Counted from the first letter of the stretch, positions 1 through 7,935 are shown. The stretch: 64,000 bases of DNA from Sphingomonas sp. Leaf17 (GCF_001421505.1 NZ_LMKL01000009.1:1-64000); one strand, 5' to 3'. Notes: generated by a model not told the origin, from the letters alone. Numbers and translations: made by a program.

Positions 1-90
1 TGGCGCCGCGTCGCTACCCGCTACGATCGATGCCCGACCGTCTTCTTTTCCGCTATCGCGCTCGCCGCCACCGTCATCTTCTGGCTCTGA

Positions 91-504
91 TCAATGAGTC
101 GTGACCCTAGTAAATCCACCACCCGCCCATGTGCCTGGTCTGCGGGCGGACAATTTGGGAGCCGCCCCGCGGTCGCTTTGTGACGCAGTCCGCGTCGGCT
201 CCCCAGAAGTGACGCGCCTTGCCGGGCTTTGTGATTTCGCTCGGGGTGGGCGCGCCGGCTGATCCCACGATCCGGTCGCGCCACCACCGCCCCCCTTAAC
301 GCCACCACCGCCGGAGAGCCCATCGCCGCCCCAATCACCATAATTGCGTCCAGCACCGACGAACGTGAAACGCCCGGTTTCAGGATCATGCCATGGATTG
401 AACTTCAGTTCGATCCCATCAGGTCCTCTTACCGAGGGCAACCTGCCGGTCCGCAACCATATTGAAAAGGCGCGTCGTCGTTCGTTTTCTGATATGTCGA
501 TCAT
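91..504 (-). CDS. Hypothetical protein, possible truncated nuclease toxin
   Basis: The 137-residue product opens with a charged segment and a FNPWHDPETGRFTF motif (about residues 34-47), followed by a long Gly-rich linker and a Pro/Arg/Ser-rich tail. I recall this motif-plus-Gly-linker arrangement from the N-terminal part of longer sphingomonad proteins that carry a C-terminal nuclease domain, but no catalytic domain is present here. The protein may be a remnant. The ATG at 504 was chosen over the longer frame because the family-like sequence begins there. It lies outside the integrated element, in the left chromosomal flank. Confidence 0.45.
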   Translation of the reverse strand: MIDISENERRRAFSIWLRTGRLPSVRGPDGIELKFNPWHDPETGRFTFVGAGRNYGDWGGDGLSGGGGVKGGGGGATGSWDQPARPPRAKSQSPARRVTSGEPTRTASQSDRGAAPKLSARRPGTWAGGGFTRVTTH

Positions 505-628
505 GCCGCCCCGCTGCTCTAAGCGGTGAGAACATCTGAGCAACATTTTCCAACATGTCAAGTCGAAGCTCGGCTGGCACCGTGCTCGACACCTCGCTGA
601 GGTGCCCACCTTAGTCCTCGATGAAGTA

Positions 629-644
629 CATTCTCACGAGAATG
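629..644. repeat. Inverted repeat abutting attL
   Basis: CATTCTC-AC-GAGAATG is a perfect 7-bp inverted repeat with a 2-bp spacer. It overlaps the first bases of the attL core. It is on the chromosomal side, so before insertion it would have stood directly behind the CCA end of the tRNA-Leu gene. It may be part of the tRNA terminator or a core-type integrase site. Confidence 0.4.
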
Positions 645-658
645 GTGCCCGGAAGAGG
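641..658. repeat. attL core
   Basis: AATGGTGCCCGGAAGAGG is identical to 31705-31722, where it forms the 3' acceptor and T-arm part of tRNA-Leu. The match ends at 658/31722. Here it is only a tRNA fragment, as expected for the distal end of a tRNA-integrated element. Confidence 0.88.
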
Positions 659-680
659 CATCTAACTAGTTATTCGCCAA

Positions 681-758
681 TGTTCGTCATCGTTCGGCAA
701 GCCCTTGGCGTTCCCGATTGATTCACGTTGGGCGTTCCGCAATTGTTCGTTGACGTTC
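681..758. promoter_or_regulatory. GTTC repeat array upstream of int
   Basis: Six GTTC tetramers in the same orientation start at 682, 692, 710, 734, 745 and 755. Two pairs (682/692 and 745/755) have exactly 10-bp spacing and read TGTTCG-N4-CGTTCG. The same pair occurs near the right end (31594) and in the promoter of the XRE gene (24752-24775). They could be arm-type integrase sites or an operator of the element repressor. The position between attL and int suits both. Confidence 0.6.
734..748. promoter_or_regulatory. Candidate LexA box upstream of integrase
   Basis: GTTCCGCAATTGTTC fits the alphaproteobacterial LexA consensus GTTC-N7-GTTC. It lies 57 bp before the integrase ATG. The reverse complement of the LexA box before umuDC is GTTCCTGCAATGTTC, which shares the half sites and much of the spacer. 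It suggests SOS control of int, but the site is embedded in the GTTC array, so chance spacing is possible. Confidence 0.5.
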
Positions 759-804
759 GCCATTAGTCGCGCGATTAATGGTGAGCGGAATGGGGAGCGA
801 ATGA

Positions 805-2076
805 ATGGCTGAGGCGAGGCATGAGGCGAAGGCGGACAGGCGTAAGCGCTTCGGCCCCTTCGTGCCTGCGACCGTGAAGACGGCCCCGCCCGGAACTCAT
901 CTCGACAACGACGGCCTCTACCTGCTTGTCAGCCCCACCGGCGCGCGGTCGTGGTTCCTTAGAGTGCAGGTAGAGGGCAAGCGTCGCGACATAGGCCTCG
1001 GTGCTGCCGACACCCGCAACTTGGCTGACAGGCCCGGCGAACCAATTCCTATCCCAATCATGCAGCGCAAGCAGCTGACCCTAAAGGAAGCGCGCGAGAA
1101 GGCGCGTCTGCTCCGGGAAGCAGCCAAAGCCGGCCTCGACCCTGTTGCCGAGCGGGACCGGGAGCGGATCAAACTCCCGACGTTCAGCGAAGCGGCAAAG
1201 GCGACCCATGCCGCACTCCAGTCCGGATGGAAGGGTCGTGGTGCGGATACGTTCATTAACTCGCTCGAAAACCACGTCATCCCATTGCTGGGCAACAAGC
1301 GGGTGAGCGACATCACCGCCGCCGATGTAACCGCCGCGCTCGAACCAATATGGACGACGAAGCCCGACATGGCCCGCAAAGTTCGCCAGCGGATCGGCAA
1401 GGTGCTGAACTTTGCACATGCTAAGGGCTGGCGCGCCACCGAAGCACCTGGACGATCAGTCTCGGTCGGCCTTGTCCGCCAGCCCGCAGGCGCGAACTAC
1501 AGGGCCATGCCCTACGCCGACGTGCCGACCCTCGTGGCGGAATTGCAGGGCAAGCCGCCGACGATCGGGCGGCGGGCATTGCTGTTCCAGATTCTGACGG
1601 CGGCCCGCCCCGGGGAAGTTCGCAACGCGCGGTGGGGCCAGATGGACTTAGCGAAGCAAGATTGGAAGCGGCCGGCGGCGATGATGAAGATGGGTAAAGA
1701 GCACACCATCACCTTGAGCAGCGCAGCCGTGCGGCTGCTGGAGCAAGTTAAAGGCGGCGGCACGCCAAAAGCTGAAGACTTGGTGTTCACGGCTCAACGC
1801 GGTGGGACGATCTCCGACATGACGATGACGAAGGCGTTGCGGGCGGCGGGGCATCCCTATGACGTGCATGGCTTCCGCAGTTCGTTTCGAACTTGGGCTG
1901 CGGAGAAGATGCCGACCATACCCGAGCCGGTTGCGGAGAAGGCGCTCGCTCACTTCGTGCCGGACGCGGTTGAACGCGCGTACCAGCGGGCCGAGTTCGT
2001 CGAGATGCGGCGGACGCTGCTCGATGCGTGGGGTCGGTCATTGTTTTCTGAATTAGGTGCTGAGAGCAATGGCTGA
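805..2076 (+). CDS. int: Tyrosine recombinase / phage integrase
   Basis: The 423-residue product is a P4-type integrase. It has an N-terminal arm-binding domain of the DUF4102 type (about residues 20-115), a SAM-like core-binding domain (about 125-210) and a C-terminal catalytic domain. Visible catalytic residues are Arg268 (in TAARPGEVR), His355-x-x-Arg358 (HGFR), His383 (LAHF) and the nucleophile Tyr393 (AYQR). It should catalyse integration at, and excision from, tRNA-Leu(CAG). The ATG at 805 follows a GGGGAG ribosome site; an ATG at 801 leads at once to a stop. It overlaps the next gene by 8 bp. Confidence 0.95.
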   Translation: MAEARHEAKADRRKRFGPFVPATVKTAPPGTHLDNDGLYLLVSPTGARSWFLRVQVEGKRRDIGLGAADTRNLADRPGEPIPIPIMQRKQLTLKEAREKARLLREAAKAGLDPVAERDRERIKLPTFSEAAKATHAALQSGWKGRGADTFINSLENHVIPLLGNKRVSDITAADVTAALEPIWTTKPDMARKVRQRIGKVLNFAHAKGWRATEAPGRSVSVGLVRQPAGANYRAMPYADVPTLVAELQGKPPTIGRRALLFQILTAARPGEVRNARWGQMDLAKQDWKRPAAMMKMGKEHTITLSSAAVRLLEQVKGGGTPKAEDLVFTAQRGGTISDMTMTKALRAAGHPYDVHGFRSSFRTWAAEKMPTIPEPVAEKALAHFVPDAVERAYQRAEFVEMRRTLLDAWGRSLFSELGAESNG

Positions 2077-2752
2077 TGAAGCAATCACCGCTGCCGAGCT
2101 TATAGCCACGGCCGCTACGGCGATCGCTCGGCGGCAACAGGTTCGGCCAACTCCAACCGCCACCCTGGATGCCGACTTGCGTCGTCTCATATCAAAGTTT
2201 GGCCCCGACATAGTGAGGTCCACAGCAATCGCACTGACTCGTAAAAAGCCTGGGCGAAAGGAGGAACGAGATCTGCCGCTTCTTAGTCATGTGTTCAAAC
2301 AGGACGCGCTTGATTGGTTGGATGGCAAACAGTTTGACAAGATCCGTTCGAACTACGCGATCGCAGTGGCATTTGCGGCAGCGCACCCTGGTCATAACGC
2401 TGCAGCCACCCAACGCCGCATAATGGACAAGCTGGCAAAAAAGCGGGCCTCGTTTCTTCCGTACTCGGCTTTCGAAGTTATTTCGCACGAACGGCCATTT
2501 GCTGAATACTTCAGCGCTATCGAACGAATAAGTTCGGTCTCGACTGCGAGGTTTAGCGCGATACTGGCGAACGATGCCGATCTGTGCCGTGGCAAACTGC
2601 AGCGTTACCGTGAAAAGATTGGAGAGCCGGCAACCAACCTCACGATCCATCAGATCGAGGAGCGGCTGGACAGCTATGTCTCACCTCAGCAGGATCCAGG
2701 ATCGATCCTCGAAGGTCTGCGTATCCTTAGTGAGAAATATCCGTTCTATTGA
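2069..2752 (+). CDS. Hypothetical protein downstream of integrase
   Basis: The 227-residue, mainly helical and basic protein has no domain that I recognise. The ATG at 2069 has a GAGAG ribosome site and overlaps the integrase stop codon by 8 bp, so it is probably translated from the same message. A conserved place directly behind int suggests a role in recombination or in control of the element, but the sequence does not show one. Confidence 0.6.
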   Translation: MADEAITAAELIATAATAIARRQQVRPTPTATLDADLRRLISKFGPDIVRSTAIALTRKKPGRKEERDLPLLSHVFKQDALDWLDGKQFDKIRSNYAIAVAFAAAHPGHNAAATQRRIMDKLAKKRASFLPYSAFEVISHERPFAEYFSAIERISSVSTARFSAILANDADLCRGKLQRYREKIGEPATNLTIHQIEERLDSYVSPQQDPGSILEGLRILSEKYPFY

Positions 2753-2784
2753 TTCATGCGAAAATCTCAAAATAATTGTTCATC

Positions 2785-2801
2785 TTCAACCTCTTGTTGA
2801 A
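2785..2801. promoter_or_regulatory. Small inverted repeat in an AT-rich gap
   Basis: TTCAAC-CTCTT-GTTGAA is a 6-bp perfect inverted repeat in the AT-rich 106-bp gap before the excisionase-like gene. It may be an operator or part of a promoter. The short arms make chance possible. Confidence 0.3.
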
Positions 2802-2858
2802 TTAGCTCAATCCGTTGTTTCCCGCTGGTGACCGCCCGCGCACTTTGGAGGCAACGAC

Positions 2859-3044
2859 ATGGACGAGCCGTTCTTTTCCATCACCCAGGCCCGCGCCGAA
2901 CTCGGCAACATTGGCCGCACCCTCACCTACGATCTGGTAGCACGAGGCGATCTTGAGCTAGTCAAGCTGGGCCGAAAGAGTCTGATCACCGGCCGCTCGA
3001 TCAACCGGCTCAAGAGCAAGTTGCTCGAGCAGATCGCGGCATAA
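2859..3044 (+). CDS. Excisionase-like small HTH protein
   Basis: The 61-residue protein has the form of an AlpA/Xis-type winged HTH. It begins FFSITQARAELG, continues with a recognition-helix region (TLTYDLVARGDLELVKLGRKSLI) and ends with a basic helix. It is likely a recombination directionality factor or transcriptional regulator. A strong GGAGG precedes the ATG by 8 bases. It heads the early operon. Confidence 0.7.
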   Translation: MDEPFFSITQARAELGNIGRTLTYDLVARGDLELVKLGRKSLITGRSINRLKSKLLEQIAA

Positions 3045-3050
3045 TCGGCG

Positions 3051-3251
3051 ATGCTCAACACTATGGGCGACGCTGCCCCTAAAATGCGAAAAGGCCGCAC
3101 CTGCACAGTGCGGCCCTCCACGAATTTCATCGGTCTTGACGATCAACCGAATACCACTGACGCCCTTCGCCTGCAACGACTTCGTTTGATCGGCATCGTC
3201 GGGGCAAGCGCGGAACTGCTTGCTCGTTTGGCGTGGGGGGAGGCTGCATGA
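3051..3251 (+). CDS. Small hypothetical protein
   Basis: The 66-residue protein has no recognised domain. It begins 6 bp after the preceding stop, and its own stop overlaps the next start as ATGA, which is the pattern of every gene after it in this operon. That coupling is the main support. An in-frame ATG at 3063 is an alternative start, and neither has a good ribosome site. Confidence 0.45.
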   Translation: MLNTMGDAAPKMRKGRTCTVRPSTNFIGLDDQPNTTDALRLQRLRLIGIVGASAELLARLAWGEAA

Positions 3252-3586
3252 CTTCCCTTCACAGATTCCCCGGCGTTGTTGTCCGAGCAATCGTCATCGA
3301 GCAATTGAACCCCGACCAGTGGCACGCCACGGTCCAGGGTAACGACGTGCCGTACGGATCGTTGGAAGCCTTAGATACGGGCGTAGGTTCGTTTGCCTCC
3401 GCCGCATCGCGCGCCGTCGATATTGCAGATTTGACCGGGTTGCCGGTCATGGTCGCACGGCACAACTGTGCGACAGAGCCGCTAGCAAACTTTGAGCCTG
3501 CGCGCGCATTCTGGCATCAGCGGTTCTGCGGCCGATCGGACCTCGACCATATCCTGTATGGGTCGTACCGGGGAGACCCAGCATGA
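3248..3586 (+). CDS. Hypothetical protein, early operon
   Basis: The 112-residue protein has a predicted alpha/beta pattern (VVVRAIVIEQLNPDQWHATV) and no recognised family. It is coupled by ATGA overlaps to both neighbours. The repeated overlaps place it in the same transcript as the primase and helicase. Confidence 0.6.
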   Translation: MTSLHRFPGVVVRAIVIEQLNPDQWHATVQGNDVPYGSLEALDTGVGSFASAASRAVDIADLTGLPVMVARHNCATEPLANFEPARAFWHQRFCGRSDLDHILYGSYRGDPA

Positions 3587-3915
3587 CCGGGCGTGTGTAC
3601 CCAGCCGCCGAATGGTTTCGCGCTCGCGCAGCAAGAGCACGCGCCGGCAAAGCACCACGCCTCGCTGTCATCCGCATCATCCTGTTGCGGCAGAGGGCGG
3701 ACGGTCGCTGGGGAGTCATGCTCTACGAACGGCGATACGGGAAATGGAGCAAGCCGGAGTGGCTCTGCCCCATGACATCCTATGGCGAGGCTCGGGCCGC
3801 AACGATGGAGGCGTGGCACAAGTATCGACTGCCTATCGCCTGGGCCGACCGCAATGACGCACTGCTTCACCCTTTCCGCTTCGGCGATAGCGAACCCCGC
3901 GAGGCGATCGTATGA
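3583..3915 (+). CDS. Hypothetical protein, early operon
   Basis: The 110-residue protein is Arg-rich at the N terminus (WFRARAARARAG) and then has a beta-strand-like stretch (GVMLYERRYGKWSKPEW). No family is recognised. It overlaps the primase start by 4 bp (ATGA), so the two are probably translated together. Confidence 0.6.
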   Translation: MTGRVYPAAEWFRARAARARAGKAPRLAVIRIILLRQRADGRWGVMLYERRYGKWSKPEWLCPMTSYGEARAATMEAWHKYRLPIAWADRNDALLHPFRFGDSEPREAIV

Positions 3916-4898
3916 CCAGCCACAACGACAGGGCGGCCTTTGCGGTTGTCACCCAGCAGATCCGCGACCGCTTCCCCATTTCCGGCGTAGCGACCAAGGC
4001 GGGCGTAAAGCTCGTGCGCGCCGGTCGGGAGTGGAAAGGCTGCTGCCCATTCCACCCAGACAAGTCGCCGTCGCTGACGATCTATGCCGACGACCGCCGG
4101 TTTCAGTGCTTCGGCTGTGGCGCGCAAGGTGACGTAATCGACTTCGTCATGCGCACCTACAACGTGAAGATGCGCGAAGCGATCGGCATGCTGGACGGTG
4201 GCGCGTTGCGTGAACTGGAACAGCAGCGCCCCCCAGCGAAGCCCAAAACTGATATGCGGCATGTTGCGCAACACATTGTGGGCGGGTCTGTGCCGATCGA
4301 GGGGACGCCGGCCGCGATCTACCTTAGGTCGCGCGGCATCACGATCGACTTGCCGCACACCCTGCGGTTCGCTCGCCTCGCGCCCCCCAAGATCGAGGGC
4401 AACGGGGTGCTGGCGGCGAACGGCCCCGGGCTGTTGCCCGCGCTGCTCGCGATCGTCACCAATCCAGCGGGTGAACTTGTGGGACTGCAGCGCACCTATC
4501 TGACGGAGGATGGGCGCAAGGCGGCGGTGAAGGCGACCGACACCGATCGCAAACCGAAAGTGAAGTATAGTCTCGGCAGTGTAATCGGCGGCGCGATCCA
4601 GATCGGACCCCCGTCCGCCAGCATGCTGGTAACCGAGGGACTTGAGGACGGTTTGACGCTCGCTCAGGCGTTGGGTCGATCGGTGTGGGTTGCAGCTGGC
4701 ACATCGATGATGCCACAGATGACCTTCGCCCCCGTGACGCGTGCAATTGTGATCGGCGCGGACGGCGACGAGGCTGGGGGAGTAGCTGCGACCAAGGCGG
4801 CTGAAGCCTTCAGCAAGGCGGGCTTGGCCACGCGGATCATGCGTCCGGGGCCAGGGTATAAGGACTTTAACGCCGAATTGATGGAGATCCGGTCGTGA
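3912..4898 (+). CDS. DNA primase, CHC2 zinc finger and Toprim
   Basis: The 328-residue protein has a CHC2-type zinc finger at the N terminus (CPFH at about 45-48 and CFGC at 66-69) with the usual GDVIDFV after it. A Toprim core follows in the C-terminal half (LVTEGLEDGLTLAQAL and IGADGDEAG, with acidic metal ligands). It should make RNA primers for replication of the element. It lacks a helicase domain, but the next gene supplies one and overlaps by 4 bp (GTGA). It resembles plasmid- and phage-borne primases more than chromosomal DnaG. Confidence 0.9.
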   Translation: MTSHNDRAAFAVVTQQIRDRFPISGVATKAGVKLVRAGREWKGCCPFHPDKSPSLTIYADDRRFQCFGCGAQGDVIDFVMRTYNVKMREAIGMLDGGALRELEQQRPPAKPKTDMRHVAQHIVGGSVPIEGTPAAIYLRSRGITIDLPHTLRFARLAPPKIEGNGVLAANGPGLLPALLAIVTNPAGELVGLQRTYLTEDGRKAAVKATDTDRKPKVKYSLGSVIGGAIQIGPPSASMLVTEGLEDGLTLAQALGRSVWVAAGTSMMPQMTFAPVTRAIVIGADGDEAGGVAATKAAEAFSKAGLATRIMRPGPGYKDFNAELMEIRS

Positions 4899-6358
4899 AT
4901 GCGACTGCGCTCCAGACGCGCTATGACAATGCCCGGCCGATCGGCCCTAAGCCGCGGCGGCAGGTTGTAATTGAGGCATCCCCGTTTCGTTGGCCGGATA
5001 ACAGGACACTGCCACGTCGTCCTTGGGTCTGGGGCCGCTGGCTCCTTCTAAATACCGTAACCGCGATCGTCGCCCCTGGTGGCGTCGGTAAATCGTCGTT
5101 CGTGGCGTCGATGCTGTTGTCTCTGGCCACCGGACGGCAAGACTTACTCGGCCAGATCGTTTGGGCCGGTGCTAAACGTGTTTGGTATTGGAACCTTGAG
5201 GACGATCTCGCCGAATTGGAAATGCAGCTCGTCGCCGCCGCAATGTATCACGGCGTAGGTCAGGAGGCTTGCGGAGATCGCCTGTTCCTAGACAGTGGAC
5301 CCGAAGGCAACGGCCTCTGTATCGCCCTCGATACGCAGGAGGGGACCATCATCGAGCCAGTGGTCGAGGCGCTGGTCGCCGAGCTAATCCGACGCAAGAT
5401 CGACGTCTTAGTTGTGGATCCATTCGTCAGCTCGCACGGCGTTTCCGAAAACGACAATGGTGCCATCGACAGGGTCGTGAAGGCATGGGGCCGTATCGCC
5501 AAGCGGGCTGGCTGCTCGGTCGTTCTGGTCCACCACACCAAGAAACTCGGCGGCGATAAGGTGACGGCAGAGGCTTCACGTGGCGCTAGCTCGCTGGTGT
5601 CGGCGGCTCGCGTCACGCTCGTTCTCAACCGCATGGACAAGGACGAGGCGAAGCACTTCGGCATCGCCAAAGACCGCGAGCGCAAGCGGCTGTTCACGGT
5701 GCAGGACGACAAGGCCAACCGTGCGCCAGCAGAGGACGCTGAGTGGTTCCGCTTGGCGTCGCAAGACGTCGAGAACTCGACTGGTCCAGACGATCCCTAC
5801 GGTAACGAGGGTGACAGCGTCGGCGTTGTCACCCGCTGGATCCCACCTGACCCCTTCGAGGGCATCTCAACGGATCACTTGCTGCGCGTCCAGCGCCAGA
5901 TTGCTGACGGCTCGTGGAAAGAGAGCGTGCTCGCCAAGGACTGGGCCGGGCTTGCTGTTGCCAACGCGCTGGGTCTCGACGCCGGCAAGGGTGCAGACAA
6001 CGATCGCGCTCGCATCAGCCAGTTGCTGCGTACCTGGATCGCCAACGGGGCACTCGTTGTGGTGTCCCGGCGCGACCCGGTGAAGCGTGAAAACAAACCC
6101 TATGTCGAGGTTGGCCAATGGGCTGATCAGGCCGCCGCCCCAGTACGTAGAACTGGGGCGGGGCAAGCCGGGGCAAGCGGTGCATCAGAAGCGCCCCGCC
6201 CCAGTTGCCCCCCTATGGGGCAACGGGGTGGGGCGGGTAATGCAGACGAGGAAAGTGAACTGGGGCGCTACCCCGCAGGCAACCCTGCTTTGCGGCCCAT
6301 CCTCGCGCCCGGTGAGACAGGCCGCGAACCAATCTCAGGATACGAGGACTACGAATGA
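4895..6358 (+). CDS. RepA-type AAA ATPase / replicative helicase
   Basis: The 487-residue RecA-fold ATPase has a Walker A at about 61-68 (PGGVGKSS), a Walker B ending VLVVDPFVS, and a VVLVHHTKK segment typical of the hexameric RepA/DnaB-like family. It likely unwinds element DNA together with the adjacent primase. The start is GTG at 4895, overlapping the primase stop. The C-terminal tail (about 410-487) is low complexity, and its DNA carries a group of GC-rich inverted repeats that could be an origin or recognition site. Confidence 0.88.
   Translation: MNATALQTRYDNARPIGPKPRRQVVIEASPFRWPDNRTLPRRPWVWGRWLLLNTVTAIVAPGGVGKSSFVASMLLSLATGRQDLLGQIVWAGAKRVWYWNLEDDLAELEMQLVAAAMYHGVGQEACGDRLFLDSGPEGNGLCIALDTQEGTIIEPVVEALVAELIRRKIDVLVVDPFVSSHGVSENDNGAIDRVVKAWGRIAKRAGCSVVLVHHTKKLGGDKVTAEASRGASSLVSAARVTLVLNRMDKDEAKHFGIAKDRERKRLFTVQDDKANRAPAEDAEWFRLASQDVENSTGPDDPYGNEGDSVGVVTRWIPPDPFEGISTDHLLRVQRQIADGSWKESVLAKDWAGLAVANALGLDAGKGADNDRARISQLLRTWIANGALVVVSRRDPVKRENKPYVEVGQWADQAAAPVRRTGAGQAGASGASEAPRPSCPPMGQRGGAGNADEESELGRYPAGNPALRPILAPGETGREPISGYEDYE
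6137..6268. repeat. Iteron-like AACTGGGGCG repeats and hairpins
   Basis: AACTGGGGCGGGGC occurs at 6151-6164 and its exact reverse complement at 6193-6206. A third partial copy (GAACTGGGGCG) is at 6257-6267. Two further stems are nested: GCCCCAGT/ACTGGGGC (6137-6144 and 6152-6159) and GTTGCCCC/GGGGCAAC (6204-6211 and 6217-6224). All lie inside the 3' end of the helicase gene. Replication genes often carry their origin within or beside them, so this is an origin candidate. Confidence 0.5.
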
Positions 6359-6780
6359 CCGAGCCGCGAAACGACCGCGAATATACGCGAGGCAAGCCTT
6401 TCGAGGCTGGCAACCCTGGCAAGCCGAAGGGAGCGCGCAGCCGGGCAACGGTCGCTGCCGAGGCGTTGTTGAATGGCGAGGCCGAAAAGCTAACCCGCAC
6501 GGCCATCGACAAGGCGTTAGAGGGCGACAGTGTCGCACTTCGCCTTTGCCTCGAACGGCTGGTGCCGCCCCGCAAGGACTCGCCCATCACGATCGACCTG
6601 CCCCCAATTACAACGGCCGGCGACGTCGTGAGCGCATCCGCCGCAGTTCTGACCGCGGTGGGCGCAGGTGAGATCAGCCCGGACGAGGCAGGCCGCGTCA
6701 TGGCATTGCTGACCGCGCACAAGAACATCGTCGAGACCGGCGATCTGGAACGCCGCATCGCGGCATTGGAGGTAAAATGA
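6355..6780 (+). CDS. DUF5681 domain protein
   Basis: The 141-residue protein has the N-terminal signature of DUF5681 (GKPFEAGNPGKPKGARSRAT, about residues 13-32) followed by a helical domain. In phage genomes this family commonly sits just before the large terminase gene and may serve as a small-terminase or packaging factor. No large terminase follows here. It overlaps both neighbours as ATGA. Confidence 0.75.
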   Translation: MTEPRNDREYTRGKPFEAGNPGKPKGARSRATVAAEALLNGEAEKLTRTAIDKALEGDSVALRLCLERLVPPRKDSPITIDLPPITTAGDVVSASAAVLTAVGAGEISPDEAGRVMALLTAHKNIVETGDLERRIAALEVK

Positions 6781-7037
6781 TGACCCGTTCTTTGGACCCC
6801 CGCGTGCGACGCCTGGAAGAACGCAACGGCGACCATGACCAGCGACGCCAGCAGGCGGAAGACGATGCGGCAGTGTTCAGGAATCGTCTCGATACGATTG
6901 CCGCCGGCTATGTCGACGCCGACAGAACACCGGATCCGGCCGCACAGGCAAAGTGGTCGCCTGCAATGCACCTCGCCTGGGCGATGAGGTTTGCGCCTGA
7001 ACGCGCTGGATCGATCCTCACGGAGTATCGTGCATGA
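6777..7037 (+). CDS. Small coiled-coil hypothetical protein
   Basis: The 86-residue protein starts with a DPRVRRLEERNG helix and continues charged, probably as a coiled coil. The next two genes also begin with an RR-x-x-LE helix. It is coupled by ATGA overlaps on both sides. No function can be assigned. Confidence 0.55.
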   Translation: MMTRSLDPRVRRLEERNGDHDQRRQQAEDDAAVFRNRLDTIAAGYVDADRTPDPAAQAKWSPAMHLAWAMRFAPERAGSILTEYRA

Positions 7038-7264
7038 CGACGACCGCACTCGAACGACGGCTCGGCGTACTAGAGCAAGCGAAGGCGGCCGGTGCGCAGA
7101 TACCCCTCCATATCCAGCGATGGCTTGGCGCGGACCTGACCAAGGATCAGAACCGGGAGGCAGACCGCCAAGCCGAAACGGCATGCTCAGGGCCGCCTTT
7201 CGACCAATCGACCTTCGCCCCTGAAATGCGAAACTGGCTCATCGAACGTGGAGCGGAAGTATGA
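7034..7264 (+). CDS. Small coiled-coil hypothetical protein
   Basis: The 76-residue protein has an N-terminal ERRLGVLEQAK helix followed by IPLHIQRWLGADLT. It is the second of three short coupled ORFs that share an RR-x-x-LE-like start. No domain is recognised. Confidence 0.55.
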   Translation: MTTTALERRLGVLEQAKAAGAQIPLHIQRWLGADLTKDQNREADRQAETACSGPPFDQSTFAPEMRNWLIERGAEV

Positions 7265-7449
7265 CGATCAACAACCTGATCCGGCGGACTGAGCGGCTCG
7301 AGATTGAAGCACCCGAACAGGGGGATAAGGTGCGCGTGCTGTTCAGGAACAGTGGCGATCCGGATCCGGTTGCCGATCCGCCCCTGCTTCCGAACGAGCG
7401 GGCGATCATCGTCACTTTCGTCCGGCCGTCGCCGGTGACGCGGCTGTAG
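7261..7449 (+). CDS. Small hypothetical protein, end of early operon
   Basis: The 62-residue protein is the third of three short ORFs with an RRTERLE-type helix at the N terminus, and has a beta-rich C terminus (AIIVTFVRPSP). It is the last gene of the overlapping chain that starts at 3051. A convergent gene ends 31 bp further on. Confidence 0.5.
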   Translation: MTINNLIRRTERLEIEAPEQGDKVRVLFRNSGDPDPVADPPLLPNERAIIVTFVRPSPVTRL

Positions 7450-7479
7450 CGGCGGGATTTTGGAAGCCAAGCAGGTTGC

Positions 7480-7935
7480 CTAGTCCTGCTCGAACGTGCT
7501 TTCGCCATCTGCATATCGCTGGCGCGCATCTTCGACCCTCTCGTCTGCTGCCTCTTCGAAAGCCCGGCAACCCGCATCGAATGATGCTGAATCTCCGGAA
7601 CCACGGCTATTGCCGTCTTTCGCCCATTGCCAACCGGCGTCGTGGCCAGAGCAGTCATCAGTGCAATCACCAGAGCCCTGCGCGCCCTCGTAAGTCTCAT
7701 CCGACAGATAGCTCTGAGCAGCTTGCTTTGCCCTGTCATCATCGAAGTCCGACCGTATGGGGTTCGCCTCCGCAACAATCGCATCGTAGGATGTTGGGGC
7801 GGGTGCATCGCCGGTAATTGTCGCCTGGGTTTCTGCGTCCTGCGCTTCAGGAGAGGGGCTGGAGCAAGAATATATTGCAGCCGCGATTACTGCCAAGGTG
7901 ATAAATCCACCGCATCCGCCGCAACCTTCCGACAT
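7480..7935 (-). CDS. Membrane-anchored hypothetical protein
   Basis: The 151-residue protein opens MSEGCGGCGGF, then has one hydrophobic segment (ITLAVIAAAIYSC) and an acidic, Cys-containing outer domain (GDCTDDCSGHDAGWQWA). It is probably anchored in the inner membrane or processed as a lipoprotein after the Cys at the end of the hydrophobic stretch. The ATG at 7935 has an AGGAG at good spacing; an upstream in-frame ATG at 7968 does not. It faces the early operon. Confidence 0.65.
   Translation of the reverse strand: MSEGCGGCGGFITLAVIAAAIYSCSSPSPEAQDAETQATITGDAPAPTSYDAIVAEANPIRSDFDDDRAKQAAQSYLSDETYEGAQGSGDCTDDCSGHDAGWQWAKDGNSRGSGDSASFDAGCRAFEEAADERVEDARQRYADGESTFEQD

Noticed and set aside
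681..758. GTTC repeats as a CRISPR array
   Set aside because: The repeats are only a few bases, with 4- to 20-bp gaps and no cas genes.
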